The position numbers were made by a program, and so were the translations under genes. This document shows, one piece after another, positions 51,925 through 60,547 of a DNA stretch of 64,000 bases. The notes beneath the pieces are model-generated. The model did not search any database and had not been told where the DNA came from. It was given only the letters and a program-made list of their open reading frames with translations. Every line of letters starts with the position of its first letter. Within the stretch, counting starts at the first letter, position 1. The stretch is from Paenibacillus piri (GTDB taxonomy: Bacteria; Bacillota; Bacilli; Paenibacillales; NBRC-103111), in NCBI RefSeq assembly GCF_004354045.1, contig NZ_SMRT01000011.1, forward strand, positions 62,001 through 126,000. Direction: 5' to 3'.

Positions 51925-54537
51925 ATGAATCATTCAACCTCTTGGCACTCCGTTTCCAAGGTGGAGATTATTCGTACATTTGACGTCGGGACAGACGTCG
52001 GTCTGACATCGTCCGAAGCGGAGCTAAGAAAACGAAAATATGGAAAAAATGAATTGCCCGCCGCCCCGGACAAGCCTTTGCGGAAAGAAATCATTGAGGA
52101 GTTAACCGAACCGATGATTTTGCTCTTGATGGCGGTGGGAGCGATATACGGATTTCTTGGCGAGATACGGGATGCGATGACGATCATGGTCATTATTGTC
52201 GCCGTGCTGGCTATTGAGATCGGCAACGAAAGCAGAGCGAAAGGGGCCATTAAGGCGTTAGCCAAGTTTAATGTCACTACATGCCCGGTATTACGGGACG
52301 GTACGTATCAGGAAATCGGATCGGCCGGGCTGGTGCCGGGAGACATCGTATTTTTACGCGCGGGGGAGCGGGTTCCGGCTGACCTGCGATTATTGGAATG
52401 CGCCGGACTGCGCATTGACGAATCGAGCCTGACCGGGGAATCCGTCCCGGTTGACAAGAATGCCGTTCTGCTTCTTGCCCGCGATACCGCGCTCGGCGAA
52501 CGACAAAACCTTGCTTATTCCGGAACTTTGGTTGTGAGCGGAAAGGGCAAAGGACTCGTCGTCGGCACGGGCGCATCGACGGAGCTTGGCCAAATTGCCG
52601 GGTACGTTCAAACGGCGAAGGAGCCGAGAACACCGCTGCAGCTTCATATGCGCGAGCTGGCAAAACGGATGGTTTGGATCGCGCTCGGGTTCAGCCTTCT
52701 GATCGCGGCGATCGGATGGATCGGCGGCACAGGCTGGAAAAACACCGTCTTGACGGCGCTGTCGCTCGCATTTGCAACCATTCCCGAGGAATTGCCGATA
52801 TTGATTGCTATGGTTCTCGGGCTGGGGGCTTACCGGCTTTCGAAAAAGAAGGCCATCGTCCGGCGTCTCAAAACCGCGGAAACGCTAGGCAGCGTTACGG
52901 TTGTCGCTACGGATAAGACGGGAACGTTAACCGAAAACCGGATGCAGGTTCAAAAATGGTTTATTGACGGGAAATGGCACAGCCAATCTGACTGGAACCG
53001 GTCGCAATGGACGGACATGGCTGTACAAATCAGCGTGCTTGCCAACGATGCGGTTATTACTGAGCTGGATGAGTCAATCGGCTTTCACGGCGACCCGACG
53101 GACGCCGCATTTTGCCGGTTTGCCGCGGATACGGGCTATGATGTCGTCCAATTGAAAAGAAGCGCCCGCCCGGTCCGAGAGTTTCCGTTAACCGAGGATA
53201 GCAAACGCATTACCATTGCACTGCAAAAAAAGGGCGGCTTCACGGTTATGACCAAAGGAGCGCCTGAACAAGTTCTCGCACTATCGTCATATGCTGTTGT
53301 AGACGGAACGGTAACACCGCTCACCCGTGAGCTTCGTTCGCGATTCAGCGAACAGGCCGGACAGCTTGCGGATCAAGGCTACCGGATCATCGCCGCTGCT
53401 TATAAAGAAGGAGCGACCGAAGCCGAATTCGAGGAAAACGCTTTTACTTGGGTCGGACTGGCCGCTATGATTGATCCGCCAAGACCGAATGTGGGGGAAG
53501 CGATCGAAGCTTTACATCAAGCCGGGGTCAGGGTCGTTATGATGACGGGAGACCATGCGGGAACTGCGGCAACGGTCGGCCGTCAAATTGGTCTTAAGTC
53601 GACTCGCGTCGCTACCGGAAACGAGCTTGATTTGATGACGGAGGGCGAGCTCGTCTCCCGGCTTGAGCATACGAACGTTTACGCCAGAACGGCACCGCAG
53701 CATAAACTGCGGCTTGTCCGAGCTTTGCAGCAGCAGGGCGAAGTTGTCGCGCTAACGGGAGACGGAGTCAACGACGGTCCGGCATTAAAGGAAGCGGCTG
53801 TCGGCATAGCCATGGGGAAGTCGGGAACGGACGTAGCCAAGGAATCGGCCGATCTCATTTTGACGGACGACGATTTTTCAACCTTGCCGGTCGCCATACA
53901 AGAAGGAAGAAAGCTGTTTGCCAATTTGCGAAAATCGGTAGCGTATTATCTTGCGGCGAAAACGGCTTTGATCGCCAGCACTCTGGTTCCGGTATTGGCA
54001 GGAATGACATTGCCTTTCACTCCAATCCAGATCATCGTGATGGAATTGTTTTTGGATATCGGCGCCGCCTCCAGCTTTACGGCCGAGCCCCCGGAATCCG
54101 ATGTGATGAAGCGCCCTCCCGAACGTACGCGGCGATTTTTGGACAAAAGGATGATGACAGGCATCTTTTCAGGCGGGCTCTCTTTAGGCTTGGCCGTTTT
54201 GGCAGCCTATTTAATATCATGGTCCATGAGGGCAAATACGGAGTATGCGCAGACGGTTGCTTTTTCGACATGGATGCTCGGCCATTTATGGTTAGCCATG
54301 ATGATGCGTTCCGAGCGGGAGCCACTGCTATCGTTAGGTTTGTTGACCAACAAAGTGATGCTTTTATGGATCGCGGCGGCCGCCCTATTCCTCGCGTTGA
54401 CCCAAACTTTGCCTGTTTTGAGCGGTCTGCTGCACCTCGTTGAACTGAAGGGAACGGATTGGATATTCGTGCTCGGATGCTCGTTTGTTGTTCCGCTATG
54501 GATGGAAATCAAAAAAATGATCGCTTGGCATAAGTAA
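51925..54537 (+). CDS. P2-type cation-transporting ATPase
   Basis: About 870 residues. N-terminal cation-ATPase domain (WHSVSKVEIIRTFDV), A-domain motif LTGESVPV, M4 motif TIPEELPILIAMVLGLGAY (PEEL replaces the PEGL of SERCA-like pumps), phosphorylation site DKTGTLTENRM, KGAPEQVL, MMTGDHAGTA and GDGVNDGPALK hinge, and a C-terminal membrane domain. Pumps of this type move Ca2+, Mn2+ or other divalent ions. Start ATG 51925 or 51922, GGAAGGG upstream. It forms a unit with the ChrB-N-like gene 27 bp downstream and an ArsR gene close by. Confidence 0.93.
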   Translation: MNHSTSWHSVSKVEIIRTFDVGTDVGLTSSEAELRKRKYGKNELPAAPDKPLRKEIIEELTEPMILLLMAVGAIYGFLGEIRDAMTIMVIIVAVLAIEIGNESRAKGAIKALAKFNVTTCPVLRDGTYQEIGSAGLVPGDIVFLRAGERVPADLRLLECAGLRIDESSLTGESVPVDKNAVLLLARDTALGERQNLAYSGTLVVSGKGKGLVVGTGASTELGQIAGYVQTAKEPRTPLQLHMRELAKRMVWIALGFSLLIAAIGWIGGTGWKNTVLTALSLAFATIPEELPILIAMVLGLGAYRLSKKKAIVRRLKTAETLGSVTVVATDKTGTLTENRMQVQKWFIDGKWHSQSDWNRSQWTDMAVQISVLANDAVITELDESIGFHGDPTDAAFCRFAADTGYDVVQLKRSARPVREFPLTEDSKRITIALQKKGGFTVMTKGAPEQVLALSSYAVVDGTVTPLTRELRSRFSEQAGQLADQGYRIIAAAYKEGATEAEFEENAFTWVGLAAMIDPPRPNVGEAIEALHQAGVRVVMMTGDHAGTAATVGRQIGLKSTRVATGNELDLMTEGELVSRLEHTNVYARTAPQHKLRLVRALQQQGEVVALTGDGVNDGPALKEAAVGIAMGKSGTDVAKESADLILTDDDFSTLPVAIQEGRKLFANLRKSVAYYLAAKTALIASTLVPVLAGMTLPFTPIQIIVMELFLDIGAASSFTAEPPESDVMKRPPERTRRFLDKRMMTGIFSGGLSLGLAVLAAYLISWSMRANTEYAQTVAFSTWMLGHLWLAMMMRSEREPLLSLGLLTNKVMLLWIAAAALFLALTQTLPVLSGLLHLVELKGTDWIFVLGCSFVVPLWMEIKKMIAWHK

Positions 54538-54564
54538 CTACTGCTGAAGCAGGAGGAATGAGGC

Positions 54565-55128
54565 ATGCGTATAGATCAAGGCTGGTTCATCTTTTCTTAC
54601 AAAGTTCCTTCCGAGCCTTCCACGCTGCGCGTGCGCGCCTGGAGGACACTGAAATCATTGGGCGCCATGTACATTCAGCAGTCGGTTTGCGTTGCACCGG
54701 ATACGGCTGAGGTAAGGAAAAAGATGATGGCCATGAAAAAGCTGATCGAAGCAAACGAAGGCGAAGCGCTCTTATTGGAAGTAAGCCAGTTGGCCGGCTA
54801 TTCGGAGGAGCATCTTTGCGGGTTGTTTAATCAGCAGCGAATGACCGAGTATGAGGAGTTTCTTGGAGGCTGCAAAAGCTTTTTACAGGAGCTTGAGCTT
54901 GAAACGGGCAAAGGCAATTTTTCATTTCACGAAGTGGAGGAAAACGAAGCCGAGCTTGCCAAATTGGAGAGATGGGTTCGCAAAATCGCAAAGCGGGATT
55001 TTTTCAATTGTTCGAGGCTGTATGCGGCAATGAAAAAATTAGAGCAGTGCGAACATGCGTTCAGCGAATTTACCTCGATGGTTTATCGGACGGAGGGGCG
55101 TACGGAAGGCGACATCAGTGCCGACTGA
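54565..55128 (+). CDS. ChrB N-terminal-domain-like protein
   Basis: 187 residues matching the N-terminal domain of ChrB chromate-resistance regulators: GWFIFSYKVPSEPSTLRVRA, RTLKSLGAMYIQQSVCV, then an EYEEFLGGC helix and a C-terminal helical stretch RKIAKRDFFNCSRL. The C-terminal ChrB catalytic or metal domain is not present. In Gram-positives such stand-alone ChrB-N proteins lie near ChrA or, as here, cation ATPases. AGGAGG precedes ATG 54565. Same operon as the P-type ATPase. Confidence 0.8.
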   Translation: MRIDQGWFIFSYKVPSEPSTLRVRAWRTLKSLGAMYIQQSVCVAPDTAEVRKKMMAMKKLIEANEGEALLLEVSQLAGYSEEHLCGLFNQQRMTEYEEFLGGCKSFLQELELETGKGNFSFHEVEENEAELAKLERWVRKIAKRDFFNCSRLYAAMKKLEQCEHAFSEFTSMVYRTEGRTEGDISAD

Positions 55129-55167
55129 TGAAGCTTGGCCCGATTGCAGGTATGCAGTTGAAACAAC

Positions 55168-55198
55168 GGCTCAGACGGTTGCCGCGAGCCTTATTTTT
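55168..55198 (+). terminator. intrinsic terminator of ATPase/ChrB-like unit
   Basis: GGCTC / GAGCC with a GC-rich 13-nt loop, then TTATTTTT. Confidence 0.55.
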
Positions 55199-55224
55199 AA
55201 CATTGCGGCGACAGGGCTACTTTC

Positions 55225-55233
55225 TGCTATAAT
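55225..55233 (+). promoter_or_regulatory. extended -10 promoter of ArsR gene
   Basis: TGCTATAAT, 46 bp before the TTG start of the ArsR gene. Confidence 0.5.
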
Positions 55234-55279
55234 ATAACGTAAATCGATATAGCGGCAAATAGAGAAGGTGGTGCATAAG

Positions 55280-55642
55280 TTGGAAAAGGTGCTACAGGAT
55301 CAATGCGACGAAACTTGTGTCGGGACCTCCAATGTGGTCACGCTGAAGCAAAATTTGATAGCCGAGAACACAGCCGCCAGCCTGGCTGATATATTTAAAG
55401 CGCTGGGCGACCCTACGCGTGTGAAAATTATTTATACGTTGCTGCAGCACGAGCTTTGCGTGCACGATTTGACTGAAATATTGGAAATGGGCCAATCGGC
55501 CGTTTCTCATCAATTGCGCTACTTGCGAAATCTTCGCATCGTGAAGCGCCGTAAGGCTGGAAAAACGGTATTTTATTCATTGGATGACGAGCATATCGAG
55601 CAAATTTTTGTCCAGATGCTGCAGCATTTGAAACATGAATAA
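55280..55642 (+). CDS. CadC/SmtB-like ArsR metal-sensing repressor
   Basis: About 120 residues. N-terminal Cys pair CDETCVG, DIFKALGDPTRVKIIYTLL, metal motif ELCVHDLTEILEMG (CadC has ELCVCD; the second Cys is His), recognition helix QSAVSHQLRYLRNL, and the alpha5 site DDEHIEQIF (D and H ligands of SmtB/CadC). The site set suggests Zn, Cd, Pb or Co sensing. TTG 55280 with AAGGTGG 8-9 nt upstream; GTG 55271 is an alternative. It likely binds the dyad at 55820 before the broken metal-ATPase gene. Confidence 0.9.
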   Translation: MEKVLQDQCDETCVGTSNVVTLKQNLIAENTAASLADIFKALGDPTRVKIIYTLLQHELCVHDLTEILEMGQSAVSHQLRYLRNLRIVKRRKAGKTVFYSLDDEHIEQIFVQMLQHLKHE

Positions 55643-55689
55643 CCGTATCGGAATACGAAGCCGACGGGCGTCCATAACCAAAGCGCGGC

Positions 55690-55722
55690 AAAAGCAGAGG
55701 TGCTTCCTCTGCTTTTTTGTTT
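55690..55722 (+). terminator. strong intrinsic terminator of ArsR gene
   Basis: 11-bp stem AAAAGCAGAGG / CCTCTGCTTTT, loop TGCTT, followed by TTGTTTTTTT. Confidence 0.85.
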
Positions 55723-55784
55723 TTTTCGAACCGGGACGATTGACCTGCGATTCCGTGATCGCTTCGAATTAGGCAGTTGCACAA

Positions 55785-55841
55785 TTGACACCCGGATCAG
55801 AAAGGCATAATATTGTTAATATATGAACAATTAATCATATA
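55785..55841 (+). promoter_or_regulatory. promoter and ArsR/SmtB operator of heavy-metal ATPase pseudogene
   Basis: TTGACA (55785-55790), 17-bp spacer, TAATAT (55808-55813). Directly after it comes the dyad TATATGA-8-TCATATA (55820-55841), the classic ArsR/SmtB operator outline. The control region is intact although its target gene is broken. Confidence 0.75.
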
Positions 55842-55864
55842 TAGGTAAAAGGATCCTGATTCCT

Positions 55865-56846
55865 GTGTCTGAAAAGTTACTCGCAGCACAAAAAGGAACC
55901 GGCACATGAATCATGCTCTTGTGACCGGTCCGGGAGACGAGATCATCATTCCGCCGAGCGTGGAAGCCATAACCATTGTCATGACGAAGAACATCTGCAT
56001 GGATCACGCGATAATCATGAGAATCATGCTCATGACCATCTTCATCATCACGATCATGATCATAGTCGGGATCACGATCATCTGCATAAACACGACCATC
56101 AATACGGTGATCATCAAGGCTACAGCCATGACGGGCATGAAGAACATAGTCATGGACATCACCGCGACCACAGCCATGAGCATCATCATGAAGCTTCGTG
56201 CTGCGGGAGCCACGATGCGAATACAGTAAACCGGACAGTAAGCCTCGAAGGCATGCACTGCGCCGACTGTACCTTGAAGCTGGAAAAGTCGATTTCACGG
56301 TTAACGGGTGTCGCTCATGTTCAGGTGAATTTTGCCACGGCGAAGATGAGCCTCGGTTACGATCAATCCGCGATCGATTTCGATTTCATTAAAAAGCGAG
56401 TGAGCAGCCTCGGGTACAGCGTTCAAGAAAGTGCTGCGGCCAAACATGCCTCGGTTTTCCGAATAGACGGCATGGACTGCGCGGACTGCGCGCAAAAGCT
56501 GGAGAAACGCGTTAGCGCCCTTGCTTCCGTCAAGTAGGTTACCGTCAACTTCGGCGCGGCCAAGATGACGGTCGAGCATGACGGCAATGCCGAGCAGGCT
56601 GTCATTCAAACGGTTCAACAGGCCGATTATACAGCAACGCCGGAGTCCTCAGGAGGAATCCGCCAAGCCGCTGAGCGGAGCTTTTGGAGACGCAATCATA
56701 AAGTCGTGCCGACCGCGTTGAGCGGATTGGTCTTTATCATAACTTGGGGGCTTGAGCTGGGCAGCCTGATCCCCGATACGGCGGCAGCTGTATTGTATGG
56801 CCTTGCCATGGTGACCGCGAATGTAATTGGTAGAAATATTTTATAA
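55865..56846 (+). pseudogene. broken His-rich heavy-metal P1B-ATPase
   Basis: In frame 0 (from about 55860 to 56537) the DNA encodes a long His/Asp-rich metal-binding stretch (repeats such as HDHLHHHDHDH, HSHGHHRDHSH; 55920-56200) and two HMA domains (GMHCADCTLKLEKS, near 56250; GMDCADCAQKLEKR, near 56470). A TAG at 56535 interrupts the second HMA domain. The frame continues afterwards with TVNFGAAKM, a linker and the first transmembrane helices, then ends at 56846 after VIGRNIL. The ATPase core (TGES, CPC, DKTGT) is missing. The GTG 55865 near a weak AAAGGA is out of frame with the His region, suggesting another indel in the AAAAA run near 55890. Confidence 0.8.
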
Positions 56847-56925
56847 ATGACTGCTATATTAGACCACAGCTAATGTAACATGAACAGGAGTGTTTGCGAA
56901 GACGGACAGCCAGATGGATCATAAT

Positions 56926-56963
56926 TGTAAACGGTTGCAATGAATTTGATTACTTGATATGAT
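56926..56963 (+). promoter_or_regulatory. cre-like box and promoter of second YesM/YesN module
   Basis: TGTAAACGGTTGCA (56926-56939) matches the CcpA consensus except at one position and covers the -35 box TTGCAA (56935-56940). After a 17-bp spacer comes TATGAT (56958-56963). Confidence 0.6.
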
Positions 56964-56974
56964 AGATGTAATTC

Positions 56975-57003
56975 AGCCGCTGGAGATCATTCCGCGGCTT
57001 TTT
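56975..57003 (+). terminator. terminator or leader attenuator
   Basis: AGCCGC / GCGGCT stem with 13-nt loop followed by TTTTT, starting only about 5 nt after the predicted transcription start of the kinase gene. It may stop read-through from upstream or attenuate the leader. Confidence 0.55.
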
Positions 57004-57046
57004 CCATTCGTGTTCATGGACAAGCATCGGTTTCGGTACGGGGAGG

Positions 57047-58783
57047 GTGAAGCTAGGCTTGGTAACGAGATTTCATGATTTGCGGATACAATATAAGCTT
57101 CTGGTTGTGTTTGCCCCATTGTTCGTTATCTGTCTTCTCGCAATATCGTCGATCGTCTACTACAACGTAGAAAAGACGATGATCCGGAATATTTGTGAGT
57201 TCAATGTAAGCAAGCTGAAACAAATATCGGATAAGATCGAAATTTTAAACCGCAATATTATTTCCGTGACGAACGTGTATTATTTGAATCAGGACATCCG
57301 GGCTTTTCTAAAGTATGATTCCGGTCAAGGCGAATACGACAGAAGTCGACAGCTCTCGATGATGACGGATACGGTCCAAACGATTCGCAGCAACTTTGAC
57401 TATTTAAAATTTTCTACGACGATTGTCGGTATGAACAGCCGTTTCTTCTCCGACGCAGACCAAAACGAGCAAAAAAACCGGCAGCGCACCGAGAAGTGGA
57501 AAATGGACATTTCCCGAAAACCCGGCGAAATTTATTGGTCGAACACCTATGATTATAACAACAAGTATATTTTTTCCGCAGTCCGATATTTGCAGGACAT
57601 TTATACCGGCAATCCGCTCGGCTATTTGATCATCGATTTCGACGAGGACATTTTATTCCGCACCTATGAGAATAAACAAGGGGAAAATCATTTTATTATG
57701 GATTCACAGGGAACCGTCATCTCGAACAAGGACAAGCAGCTGCTTTCCGTCAGCTTATCCGGCGAGCCATTCCTTCAGCGAATGGGCGACTACGATTCCG
57801 GCTATTTTCAATCGTCGTACCGCAAAACCAAAATGCTTGTTTCTTTTTACAAGGTACCCAATCTGAATTGGTATATTGTCGATATGGTGCCGGAGAACGA
57901 AGTGCTTCAAGGCGTATACGGGACCAAAAAGTTTATTTATTTGCTTACGCTGCTCAGTCTCGTATTCATTCTGCTGCTTACTTATATGCTGGCCAATATG
58001 ATCTCATCCCCGCTCAAAAAGCTGGCTCTTTCCATGAACTCGTTACAGGCAGGCAACGTACAAGTTTCTTTGGAGCTTGACCGTAAAGACGAGGTCGGCA
58101 TATTGGCCTTTCGCTTCAACGCAATGGTGAATCGGATCAATGAGCTGATTCAAGAGGTGGTCCAAGAGCATGAGGAGCGGAGAAAATACGAATTCAAAGC
58201 GCTGCAGGCACAAATCAATCCGCATTTCTTATACAATACGCTCAGCTCGATCCGCTGGATGGCCAGATCCAACCGGCCCGAGGTAGTCAATAATATGATT
58301 ATTTCTTTAGTGCGTCTGCTGCGCCAGTCCATCAGCTCGCAGGAAGAGTATTTCAGCTTCCGTGACGAATTGCAGTTTTTACAGGATTATGTGTACATCC
58401 AGAAAATCCGCTATGCAGACAAATTTCAGGTTCAGTTTCAATTCAAGCCGACAGTGCTTTCCTGCAAGACGTTGAAGCTCATAATCCAGCCGCTGCTGGA
58501 AAACGCGATCTTCCACGGGATCGAACCGAAGGACGGAACGGGTACGATTCAGGTGAATGCGTATCCGGCGGATTCCGTGATCCTCATCGAAGTTATCGAT
58601 GACGGAGTCGGATTTAACTATGCGCGAAAGCAGGTTGCGGACAGCTCCTCGGAAGGCGGCCTGGCTCTTGAAAATATTCAGCGCCGCATCCGGCAGCATT
58701 ACGGTCCGCAGTACGGGTGCCGGGTAGAAAGCTCTCCCGGCCGTGGCACGAAGATAACTGTCACATTGCCCATGATCCGATAG
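57047..58783 (+). CDS. YesM-type sensor histidine kinase (second system)
   Basis: About 575 residues. First helix about 20-40 (YKLLVVFAPLFVICLLAI), extracellular sensor domain, second helix about 295-318, HAMP, His_kinase block AQINPHFLYNTLSSIRWM (phospho-His) and HATPase_c end (NAIFHGIEPKDGTG, DDGVGFNYA). GTG 57047 directly abuts GGGGAGG, while TTG 57059 gives a 12-nt spacing; the exact start is uncertain. Followed at 12 bp by its response regulator and then by transporter genes. A sugar-sensing role is inferred from context. Confidence 0.92.
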   Translation: MKLGLVTRFHDLRIQYKLLVVFAPLFVICLLAISSIVYYNVEKTMIRNICEFNVSKLKQISDKIEILNRNIISVTNVYYLNQDIRAFLKYDSGQGEYDRSRQLSMMTDTVQTIRSNFDYLKFSTTIVGMNSRFFSDADQNEQKNRQRTEKWKMDISRKPGEIYWSNTYDYNNKYIFSAVRYLQDIYTGNPLGYLIIDFDEDILFRTYENKQGENHFIMDSQGTVISNKDKQLLSVSLSGEPFLQRMGDYDSGYFQSSYRKTKMLVSFYKVPNLNWYIVDMVPENEVLQGVYGTKKFIYLLTLLSLVFILLLTYMLANMISSPLKKLALSMNSLQAGNVQVSLELDRKDEVGILAFRFNAMVNRINELIQEVVQEHEERRKYEFKALQAQINPHFLYNTLSSIRWMARSNRPEVVNNMIISLVRLLRQSISSQEEYFSFRDELQFLQDYVYIQKIRYADKFQVQFQFKPTVLSCKTLKLIIQPLLENAIFHGIEPKDGTGTIQVNAYPADSVILIEVIDDGVGFNYARKQVADSSSEGGLALENIQRRIRQHYGPQYGCRVESSPGRGTKITVTLPMIR

Positions 58784-58795
58784 GGAGGATACAGT

Positions 58796-60400
58796 ATGAA
58801 AATATTGATTGTCGACGATGAGAGGCCGATCCGCCAATGGTTTCGATACGTCATTCAGCAGTATGGCCAGGAACTTGAGGTTGCAGGCGAAGCGGCCAAC
58901 GGACAGGAAGCTTTGGCGCTAACTCATTTCCTGCAGCCGGATTTGGTCATTACGGACATCCGGATGCCGCTCATGGATGGCTTGGAGCTGATCGCTCAAC
59001 TGAACCGCGCCGCCGATCCGTCACCGCCGTACATCTTAATTTTAAGCAACTATGACGATTTTGAATTTGTGAAAAAAGGGCTGGTTGCGGGTGCCAAAAA
59101 CTATTTGCTCAAGGCAGAGACTGCCGACGAAGAAATTATTGCGGCCATTCGCGCCATTCAGGAACAAATGAAGCAGGAGCGAGAACAGAAATCATTGACG
59201 AACAGCCTTCAACTCAGGCTGCATGATCTCAAATCCGTATTCATCCGCGACTGGCTGACCCATGACTTAATGAGCTGGGAGCATGTGGAGCAGCAGCTCG
59301 ATGATCTGGACCTTCGATTTCCGCATGATTCGCTTGGCATGATCGCGTTCGAGCTGGATGAAACGCCAATATCCGAACAAGGTACCGACGGCGATGCGCT
59401 TCGGCGGCAGCTCATTAACTTTAGTCGGGCGGAGCTTGCCAAATGGTATCCCGACGTCGAAGTGTTTCATATGAAGGGAGAATTGTTTCTCGCTATATTT
59501 GGCGTGGAGAGCGGGAAGATAATGGCGTCCACGGTGGAGCGGATATGCGGCGATATGCTTGTGCAAGCCCGAAAGCATGCCGGACTCACCCTCTCTTTTT
59601 GTTACCGCTTTGACCTGCGGAACCGATCCGACATTCATCGTGCATACGGCGACTGCGTCCGATGCCTGGATTATAAAATGTATTACGGCCTCGGTTGCAC
59701 ACTCAATCAGGCTGAACTGGCGGGTGGCGACAATTCTTCTATGCAGGCCGTTCAGCTATTATTGCGCCGGGCGCTTCAGCAATTCCAACTGCTGAACCAG
59801 CAATCGTTCCGAGCCATTGACGATGTGCTGCGTCGGATCGGAGAGACTAAGGCGCTCGGATCGACGGAGGCGAGAGACCTGCTGCGCAAAATTTGGGAGC
59901 ATGCCGCAGACCAGCTTATGCAGCTGTCGCTGCATAAGCTGCCGGAGCCATTTGCCGAGCATCCGTTTCATCCCGGCCGATGCTTATATTGGGAGCAATA
60001 TTGCGAATTGCTGATGGACGGAATCGTGCAGATGCATCGTACGGCCTACAAGCAGGTGTACGTCTATTCGGAAGCGGTCAATCAAATCATCCAAATCCTT
60101 GAGACGCACTACGATCAAAAAATCAATATGCGCATGGTAGCCGAGCGCGTTCATTTGAATGAAAATTATATTTCCCAGCTGTTCAAAAAGGAAACCGGGA
60201 TCACGCTGCAAAAATTTGTGATGAAAATCCGCATGGAGCGCGCCTTGCAGCTGCTGCTTGAAGGTCATTATAAGATCAACGAAATTGCCGGCAAGATCGG
60301 ATACTCCAACGAATCCCACTTTTGTACGTCATTTAAGCTGTATTATGGCGAATCGCCGACCCAAGTCCTGCAAAAAACAAAACAAAAGCTAAGAATTTGA
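58796..60400 (+). CDS. YesN-type response regulator (AraC output, second system)
   Basis: 534 residues. Receiver: KILIVDDERPIRQWFRYVI, LVITDIRMPLMDGLEL (phospho-Asp about 55), NYLLKAETADEE (Lys). A coiled and helical linker leads to the C-terminal AraC domain, MRMVAERVHLNENYISQLFK and EIAGKIGYSNESHFCTSFK. RBS GGGAGGA before ATG 58796. Same strand as the kinase and the transport genes, and likely their activator. Confidence 0.93.
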   Translation: MKILIVDDERPIRQWFRYVIQQYGQELEVAGEAANGQEALALTHFLQPDLVITDIRMPLMDGLELIAQLNRAADPSPPYILILSNYDDFEFVKKGLVAGAKNYLLKAETADEEIIAAIRAIQEQMKQEREQKSLTNSLQLRLHDLKSVFIRDWLTHDLMSWEHVEQQLDDLDLRFPHDSLGMIAFELDETPISEQGTDGDALRRQLINFSRAELAKWYPDVEVFHMKGELFLAIFGVESGKIMASTVERICGDMLVQARKHAGLTLSFCYRFDLRNRSDIHRAYGDCVRCLDYKMYYGLGCTLNQAELAGGDNSSMQAVQLLLRRALQQFQLLNQQSFRAIDDVLRRIGETKALGSTEARDLLRKIWEHAADQLMQLSLHKLPEPFAEHPFHPGRCLYWEQYCELLMDGIVQMHRTAYKQVYVYSEAVNQIIQILETHYDQKINMRMVAERVHLNENYISQLFKKETGITLQKFVMKIRMERALQLLLEGHYKINEIAGKIGYSNESHFCTSFKLYYGESPTQVLQKTKQKLRI

Positions 60401-60450
60401 AAAGTGGCTGAGAATTAGCGCATACGCAAGCCGAAAAACTAATTGAAATG

Positions 60451-60489
60451 AAAAAGCGGATAACCAGGGCTAATGGTTATTTGCTTTTT
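60451..60489 (+). terminator. intrinsic terminator after response regulator
   Basis: AAAAAGCGGATAACCA pairs with TGGTTATTTGCTTTTT (two G-T pairs), T-tail within the right arm. It separates the regulatory pair from the transporter genes. Confidence 0.7.
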
Positions 60490-60509
60490 CTATTTGTACA
60501 ATGTTGAGT

Positions 60510-60523
60510 TGTAAGCACTTACA
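60510..60523 (+). promoter_or_regulatory. cre-like site before second transporter operon
   Basis: TGTAAGCACTTACA, palindromic apart from the central two bases; differs from the CcpA consensus only by CA for the central CG. 25 bp before the permease start. Confidence 0.6.
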
Positions 60524-60547
60524 TTGCTGGAAAAGGAGGTTAATCGT

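Noticed and set aside
55906-56229. Met/Ile-rich plus-strand frame of 107 codons
   Set aside because: It is the shifted reading of CAT/GAT-rich codons that encode the His-rich metal-binding stretch in the neighbouring frame.
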